Below are positions 57,310 through 64,000 of a DNA stretch of 64,000 bases, one piece after another. Source of the DNA: Oreohelix idahoensis (taxonomy: Eukaryota; Mollusca; Gastropoda; Stylommatophora; Oreohelicidae). Each line of letters starts with the position of its first letter. The stretch's first letter is position 1. The position numbers and the translations under genes are program-made. Below the pieces are notes generated by a model. It worked only from the letters and a program-made list of their open reading frames with translations, was not told the DNA's origin and ran no database searches. The stretch is taken from contig JAMPIV010005816.1 of the NCBI GenBank assembly GCA_024509875.1, forward strand, positions 329,001 to 393,000, read 5' to 3'.

Positions 57310-57673
57310 GGTTTTTGCAAGTGATGAAACTACCCTAAGTCTGCTGATTGTAAAACAAATTAAGAGTGAACTCTGTTCACGAAAAGTCGCCATTGCACGT
57401 GGAATGTCAATCAGCACGATTACTTCACCTGTTTGGTTGTACGGAAGTTTTAAAAAAACAGATTAAAAATGTGAATTTATGGTCAGCAAACCAAATTGTA
57501 CATGATCACCATGGTTGTCGGTGAGTTGTTTTTATGCTTAACGTGCATAGAGGACTGTCAGAGGAAGATATTGCACCCATGTTTACTAAAAACTTCCTTC
57601 ATTTAATCATTCTATGCGCTTATATAAAAGTGTATTGAAAATAATAGGGTGGCCCTTGACTTTTGACGAGTAG
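57310..57673 (-). other. Tc1 5' untranslated region and right inverted repeat
   Basis: Sequence between the transposase start and the terminal repeat ending at 57673. Apart from the TIR no motif is claimed. Confidence 0.7.
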
Positions 57674-57675
57674 TA

Positions 57676-57991
57676 TATATTAAACTGCTGAAAATGTATG
57701 GACAGCATCTCCCTAGCGGAACGGACTGACTTACGAGTTTATGAAGGCTGCATATTAATTCATTTGCCTTTGTGCATGAACAGCTGTAATAGAGCTGTGT
57801 TGATAAATGCCAATACATTGTGAAGCGTCTACTGAAAGAGAGGTGTTGTCAACTAATTGACTTTAAATTGATACGTGTCCGTCACATACTCCTATGTTCA
57901 TCTTGGCCACGGATACATCATCCGATTAATATAATGTCTTTGACGGCACGCATCAGTGGATGAGGGTTACCACGCCGGTGGATCCAGAATA
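57676..57991. other. unassigned flank of Tc1
   Basis: No gene or repeat recognised. Confidence 0.4.
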
Positions 57992-58215
57992 TGTCACCGT
58001 AGGGTTTGCCCAAGCATGTTTATGCTTTTGGCAAAGTTATATGAATGCTTAAAGTATGGCACCGTAGGGTTTGCCTAAGCATGTTTATGCTTTTGGCAAA
58101 GTTATATGAATGCTTAAAGTATGGCACCGTAGGGTTTGCCCAAACATGTTTATGCTTGTGGCAAAGTTATATGAATGCTTACAGTATGGCACCGTAGGGT
58201 TTGCCCAGGCATTAT
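57992..58215. repeat. 65-bp minisatellite, about 3.5 copies
   Basis: Unit GTATGGCACCGTAGGGTTTG ... CAAAGTTATATGAATGCTTA, with few differences between copies. Confidence 0.95.
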
Positions 58216-60195
58216 AAATAAATTGCCAAAGTTTAGGTGAACGTTCAAAACAGCTCACGAGAAAAATAGGGTGACGAATAAATAAGACGAGTGTTCAGTA
58301 TCAACTCGGCTCACGATTAATAGAACGTGCGTATTTTTTCGTGAGTTGTAAATCAGAGGCGCAACCAATGAGCGTACAGAAAAACAAGTTAGGACCGCGA
58401 TTCAGGGATACGGGTTGAATCGTACGAGGGAAGAGTGACCAGAGGTCATTAGGGCAGACCGGTTTGAGAAACTGAAAAGGCAAGATGTGTATTGCCGAGC
58501 TCTCAAGTTTTAATTCTGTAAGCGTACAGAAGTTTTCCTCTGAAGTCATATAGATAAAGCATGAGTTGTAGTAATATTCAGGAGATTAAATAATGTTGTG
58601 GTTAAGAAGTAGAAGTGATGGTAGGATGTGTGATTTTGTGAGGATTTAGTGTATTGACAGTAAGTATGCTCTTCACTTATTGTGTACATGAACAATAAGT
58701 ATGAATTGAAAATGTCGCAGAAATCACAAGATGAGATGCTGTAGAGTGGATAACTCAGTTGACTCAGTGAGAGTAAAGAAAGAAGAAAACAGAGATCAAT
58801 AGCAACCTGATAGCCAAACTGGGCTTTACTTTAGATGGGTAAACGACTAAGCAAACAGTATCAAGAGGAGAAACAAGTTCATTATTGCGGACTCAGAATA
58901 AATGAACTATAAGTTGTCGTCAGAGATAATTACGACTAGTAAGAGATTTGAGAACCTGACATTTATGAAATTACTCATGTGCTCTCCCATGTAAGTATAT
59001 TTATGCTTCTGCAGATGTATTTAAGCATTGACTTCTGAGTATGAAGTACGTTCAGATTACAGGAATGGTAGTAGAGAGGTACCTGACAGGATTAGTCAGA
59101 AGGGAATGAAAGTTCCAAGGAGTTATTGAGGTCTTAGACAAATCAGGGGAAGGTTTGATCTAGTTAAGAAAATTGCTTTGTTGAAAGATAATAACTACAC
59201 CACCTAGGACGCGGGCACGGTTCACCACCACCGGCTACAAATACTTGGTATTCTATCCAAGGCAGCAAGAAGATTTGCAGAAATTCTAAGTACTGCAAGT
59301 TATAAGGCAGGATTATTTGACGATGACGGAGATAGCGCACGTTTTGTGGAGTGAAACGGTAGGCCAGTGATTTATGCAAATTTTAAAAGGTCACGTCTGC
59401 CGACTGTTGCTGTCTATTTGGCATAATTGTTTAAGACATCAACCTGTGTAATTCTTTTGATAGTCTAAGAAAGAGAACTGGTGATTTACGTTAGTGACAG
59501 GTTTGATTTATGGTTATCTTCCACTTGTCTTATGTTGACCTGTGTTGGGAAGGTCTTAGATAGCTGTCATGTCTTAAGTCATTATTCACTTGACCATATA
59601 CGGAGCGGCTTTGCCTCTCGCTTGAGGAAACGCACTGGTCTGGTGTTAGTTTCGCTCAGGTCTGTGCTTATTGCACATGCGCAGGTTTTGGGGCAAAGAC
59701 CGGGAGACTTCCGCCTTGGTAGTGTACCCTGGGCGTTGTGATCGGACAGAGGTCCGAAAATTTTTCCTTGCCATCTTTACGGGGATTTGGAAGTTCATTG
59801 TATGACTGAGATGTCATCTTTCCTTCCCCTAGTTAATTCTGTATGCCAGGAATGGCAGTGTTGTGTTTAGTGCTTTCTAGGATTCTGAAAAAAGGTAATA
59901 GAGTCATTTGTGATCTTTCGTATGCCTAGAGTATAGAAATACATTTTGGCGACATGTCGAACAGAGCTCACAGCTGATATGTTATATAGAGCCCCATTAT
60001 TGGTGCTTGATACGGGATCCAAGACCAAGTCGTCTTTTGAACATTGGAAGCCCAGAGGAAGTTATCTACTTGAGTAACCCGCTATACAAGCAGTAGGATT
60101 GGCAGGAATATGTACACGGAAAGATAAAACACTAAGGTTACCTTATATTTGAGGCCCACTACTTGCGGCCTGATGCTGTCGCCATAGAGGCCCGT
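58216..60195. other. about 2 kb with no recognised gene
   Basis: Short frames (58301-58549 minus, 59164-59379 minus, 59481-59741 plus) carry no recognisable domain. Nothing supported. Confidence 0.4.
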
Positions 60196-60738
60196 TGTTA
60201 CGGCCTTTATTCTTCATGAGAAGAAGTGCCTGGCATGTGATGCCAGAAGAAATCATAGCCTTTTGTTAGGCAATTGGAACCGCCTTTCCCGTGCGGTATA
60301 TTTGCAAAGGGGTACCTGACGGGTTCTGTCAGGGTGCCAGAACTTCAGAATATGAAAGCAGAACGTAGATAGACCAGGCATTATTGTTGGCATCATATAT
60401 CTGAGATGATGCGAAGTGTTAAACACCGTTACCATCATGTAATGTCCATGATTCTTGTACCATTGACTGTGTCGTCCATACTATCGTACGTCGTATAATA
60501 AATATTGTGAAACGTCAGCAGCATTACCTACCTTCACTGACTTCTGCATGTGGGTGAGTGGGTTCAGTGTGCAGCTGTCCAAGAGCCTAAACGCATTCGT
60601 CTACACCCACACTTACCACATCATTCCACATCATAATACAAGTACTACACGCCTGAAAACATGTATGCTGTTTGTGTGAGTGTCTTCATTACACCCTGGC
60701 AGCGCCTCACGCTGGGGACCTAGATATACACCGTAACA
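60196..60738 (+). repeat. candidate 5' LTR of a third LTR retrotransposon
   Basis: 543 bp beginning TGTTACGG and ending CCGTAACA, an 8-bp inverted terminal match with TG...CA ends. Inside, a TATATTT at about 60297 and AATAAA at 60497-60502 fit LTR promoter and poly(A) positions. It lies upstream of a gag in the same orientation (62056-63180). No partner LTR is visible before the window ends and no clear TGG primer-binding site follows, so this remains a candidate. Confidence 0.45.
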
Positions 60739-62055
60739 TTGTACTGTCCAGGTGATAAAACGACACGCCCACTCGACCAACTTTAACATCACGGCAGATT
60801 TTTACATCTGGTAGGCCAGATTCGTGGGTTTTCTGCTACACAGGACAGTGGTAAACAGGTCAACTACTGCTGACCCACATAAACACTGACGTTGGCATCT
60901 TTATGATATTGTTACATGGACCACAGCTGCTACAGACACTGGTTAGCATCTTTATGATATTGCTACATGGACCACAGCTGCTACTGAAGAAAGTGACACT
61001 GTTCTACTAATAAGCGTTCTACTGCAGTTCTACAGACGATGTCCATTTACTTGAGCGAGCAAGTCACATCGTTTGCTGTCAAGCTCTTATTGTAAACAAT
61101 TCAGCTGTTTGTTTACATACTACAGTCTACAGATATTGCAACGTTTGATCTTCCGGTCGCAACTGGTTGTCGAGAATGTAACAGTAGCTGTACGTTTGAA
61201 GACCACTACATATTGTCGTCGTTCGGTAACCATCGACGGTGGATCTTCTAATCATTGCTATTCTTATACTATACTACGGTGTTGACAAAAGGCCAGGATT
61301 GTACTTTAAGATAAGTGGCAGTTTGTTTTTGGAAACTGGGCCGTTATATTGTGTGTAACTGAACCTTCTTTGCAACACATTCTATTATATGCTTTCTGTT
61401 TTGTTACATGTTTAGATTAGTGTGTTTATTTTTGCGGGTTTGGTTGGGTCGGTGACTCCAATAGAATATTCCACCTAACCGAGGGTCTATTGTGAGCGTT
61501 CTTTAGGGAACTTATCGTGAATTTCCCAGTTGTGGAAATTTGTTGCGACTTTTGTTGCTGTGCGATATTTTTTGTTAGTTGTGACGAGATGAGTTAGTGT
61601 CAATTTCGTTATTTTTCTCCATTCTTCAGTTCTATTCTGATTTTTTTTGTATTTGTCTGCCTTCTCTTTTCTATTGTTTATTTCTATACACCTTTTTTGT
61701 TTATACACTGTGTTGTCATTGTATTATTGTAATATTTCGCAGTTATCATTACAATTTTTTGTAACATTTTCTTTAGTTTTGCTTTTCAGTTTAGTTGACC
61801 TCTGCGAATGTTTTCGATTGTCCAGATGTTTGTCTTTGTTTAATTAGTGTTGGATATTGTCGTCATATACAGTCTACATATATACGTGATCCTGTACTAT
61901 TATTAATATGATACACATTAGATACTGAGGTGATTGATGGTGACATTATAAACAGGGTAACTATACAAAGTCTTTGCCAAAGACTTGTCTCCCACTAAGA
62001 TTGGGATATAGTGTATTATTATTTCAGAGGTATTGATAGCACATTATTGGACATA
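60739..62055 (+). other. probable leader of the third LTR element
   Basis: A 51-bp unit (GTTGGCATCTTTATGATATT ... CACAGCTGCTAC) is duplicated at 60891-60992. T-rich around 61600-61800. No coding frame supported. Confidence 0.4.
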
Positions 62056-63180
62056 ATGTCTACATTGGATTACTTTATCCAGCAAGGGATAACCCTTGGC
62101 AAAACTGGTGATAAATTGGAAGAGTTTGCACTTACTCAATACGACAAGGCGCAAAAAGCAGAAGAGAAAAAACAAAAAGCTGAGGAGAAAAGATTGGAAA
62201 GAGAATTTGAAAAGAAAAGATTAGGTAGAGAAACTGAAGACAAAAGGTTACAAAGAGAGTCTAAGGAGAGAAAACAGAAAATGGAACATGAAGACAAACT
62301 CTTAGCTTTGGAGATAGAGAAAACAAAAGTGATGAATATGAGTAGTTCTCAAGCGACTTCTAGTAAGACAGATCATAATACTTATAAAGTAAAACTACCT
62401 CCTTTCAATGCTGCAAAGGACGATATAACGTTCTATTTTGATAGATTTGAACTTTCATGCGTATCGCATAAGGTAGATAAGTAAAAGTATGTCGGTCAAC
62501 TGTTGGATACACTTACAGGTGAACCATTAAATACTATTATGGCAATAGATGAACCTGACAAAACTAACTATGAAGTGGTCAGAGCAACTTTATTAAAGAG
62601 GTATCAACTTAAAGAAGATGATTATCTTCTTCGTTTTAAGACTATGTTACCAGAAACTGGGGTAGAGTTCTCAGACTTTATTACAAAGATACGTCTTACT
62701 TTCACTAGATGGATTGCGTTGCCTAAGACTGAAAAAACATATGAAGCACTAGTGGACTTATTACTTAGGGACAAAGTAATGTCATCAGCTAGTGAGTCCT
62801 TTCTTGCCTTCATACATGAACGTAAACCTAAGAACATAAAAGACATGGAACAATACTGTTGCCAGTATTTCGCTGCACACCGACAACAAACGATTAGTAA
62901 TTCTAAGATTAAAGAGGGTTTGCCCGTGGCTTCTGCGACACCATATGGACCTAATTTTCAGGGTAAATTTAAAGGCAATAAACGCAACTTTGATAAGAAA
63001 AGTAATCGTAATTACGGACAGGATCAGGGTGATCCATCCCACAGTGGTTCGTCTTCAAAGAACTGGAGGCGATCTGACAGCCCTCGTAGCTTTGGTTCCG
63101 CCAATTTTGGGAACTTTTGTAGGGGTAGCCACAATAGAAACTATCCTAGTGTTACGTACATTTATTACCTAAGGGGGTAG
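62056..63180 (+). pseudogene. gypsy gag of the third element, one in-frame stop
   Basis: Start MSTLDYFIQQGITLGKTGD at 62056. Residues about 30-100 are a charged coiled coil (EEKKQKAEEKRLEREFEKKR). The capsid part includes YKVKLPPFNAAKDD, a TAA after SHKVDK (62482-62484), then YVGQLLDTLTGEP, LLKRYQLKEDDYLLRFKTML, FTRWIALPKTEKTYEALVDL and LLRDKVMSSASE with ERKPKNIKDMEQ. The tail is basic and Gly/Asn/Ser-rich (SSSKNWRRSDSPRSFGS). Both halves are in one frame, so the single TAA is the only break. Homologous throughout to the gag at 53458-54616. No protease, RT or integrase follows before the window ends. Confidence 0.85.
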
Positions 63181-64000
63181 TCGTCGGTCCTACCAAATGT
63201 ACGCACCAGTTTTATGTAGTTATATTGTTTGAGCGTTCGATTGATTCGCGCACTGACGTGCACAAAGCAGTGAGTGTTGCTTTGGACGCACGTGTAACCT
63301 AGTTGAGTAGTTTGTGACGTCATGTTTTGAAGTGGAAACATGGAACTGGCTTGTGTCCATGATAGTAATTTTATATTTCGTATTCAATGGCATTTCTAAG
63401 GAAGCCATTTATTCTAGTGATCTGTATTGGTCTTCAGGTCGAAACCAATATCAGGAATGTCACGTGAGTTATCGTCCCACTTCTTATTTTAATGCTGTAT
63501 GAAAAAAGGCCGCTCTAATACTAGTCTAGCGGGAATTAAGATGTTCCTAGAATGGATCTACAGAGTCGCTTGCCTTTAAGATTTGAATCGTAGACGGAGA
63601 ATTCCTACGAGTAGAAGAAGTTATATTGTTTACCTTATGCACATGTTTTATATGCCGTACATGCTTCAATGCCAAAGTCGTGGCTTGGATGTAAAGAGAG
63701 GTTAGCCAACTGAAAGCCTTTACTGTTAGGATTATCGTATATGACTTTGTGTGAAAATTATATGATGTACAACGCTATGTATGAAGAACGTCTGGGAATT
63801 TTAACAAATGTAATATGGAAGATTTCACCCCAGAGTATGTATACGTTACCATGATAGACGTCCTTGAAAGAAGGTCAACGGTCTTGACTGAGAAGGATAT
63901 TATACGGTAACAGTTTTTGTAATCCTTAGTCTATGGACAGAGGTCTTTACTAGAAGAGAATCTTCAGGAACTTTAGCAGCAATAATTAATATGTTGTCGT
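63181..64000. other. unassigned sequence to window end
   Basis: No readable protease or RT after the gag. One short frame (63314-63502) has no recognised domain. The element may be truncated or its remainder too decayed to see. Confidence 0.4.

Larger units (their letters stand above)
49151..57673 (-). mobile_element. Tc1 element split by an LTR retrotransposon
   Basis: Terminal inverted repeats of 25 bp start CTACTCGTCAAAAGTC on the left, with the reverse complement ending at 57673. TA duplications lie at 49149-49150 and 57674-57675. Removing the LTR element and one GTATG copy leaves 1613 bp, the normal size of Tc1. The transposase is on the minus strand. Apart from the insertion and two internal stops the element looks complete. 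Confidence 0.9.

Overview
This is a metazoan, non-coding, repeat-dominated window. Nothing in it looks like an intact host gene. No rRNA, tRNA, CRISPR or operon structure is present. Almost every recognisable coding segment belongs to a transposable element: several non-LTR (LINE) families, tRNA-type SINEs, Tc1/mariner DNA transposons and Ty3/gypsy-type LTR retrotransposons. Long minisatellites and microsatellites fill much of the rest. The mix of SCAN-like-gag gypsy elements, LINE fragments with short-tandem-repeat tails and Tc1/mariner elements would suit a lophotrochozoan such as a mollusc. That assignment is an inference and is weak.

Layout. 0-7 kb: LINE 3' ends (about 381-1062 and 4450-5157), minisatellites (1373, 2274, 3710) and a long GAAT-type microsatellite (6036-6915). 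7.7-8.8 kb: a mariner derivative with about 250-bp inverted arms (7701-8512), then a 49-bp minisatellite. 10.9-15.2 kb: a 4.3-kb array of 25-bp monomers. 16.2-17.1 kb: a 99-bp tandem array interrupted by a SINE. 18.8-20 kb: two 3' ends of one LINE family. 20.1-32.2 kb: a LINE split by a 10.2-kb LTR retrotransposon (21184-31411) with LTRs of at least 2.7 kb. This element keeps gag, protease and integrase but no reverse transcriptase, and itself carries a SINE and a LINE fragment. 32.5-35.5 kb: a second copy of that LINE, split by another, internally deleted LINE. 36.5-37.5 kb: an antisense LINE RT fragment. 39.3-40.9 kb: a GTA-type microsatellite holding a SINE. 42.5-43.3 kb: a 59-bp minisatellite holding a truncated copy of the same SINE. 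44.3-45.3 kb: a mariner-like element. 49.15-57.67 kb: a 1.6-kb Tc1 element split by a young 6.9-kb Ty3/gypsy element (49386-56290) that contains an RRM-like domain. 60.2-63.2 kb: a probable third LTR element on the plus strand (solo 5' LTR candidate and gag).

The window is best read as a stack of nested insertions, many of which can be dated relative to one another from target-site duplications read directly in the sequence. The most unusual points are: an RRM-like fold in a gypsy pol region; a gypsy element whose integrase follows protease directly and which has no RT; a mariner relic folded into a long hairpin that retains part of the transposase DNA-binding domain; a LINE derivative made of a 5' region with YY1-like sites joined to an RT C-terminus; a SINE/LINE pair sharing a 3' tail; and a fold-back templated insertion in a LINE ORF.
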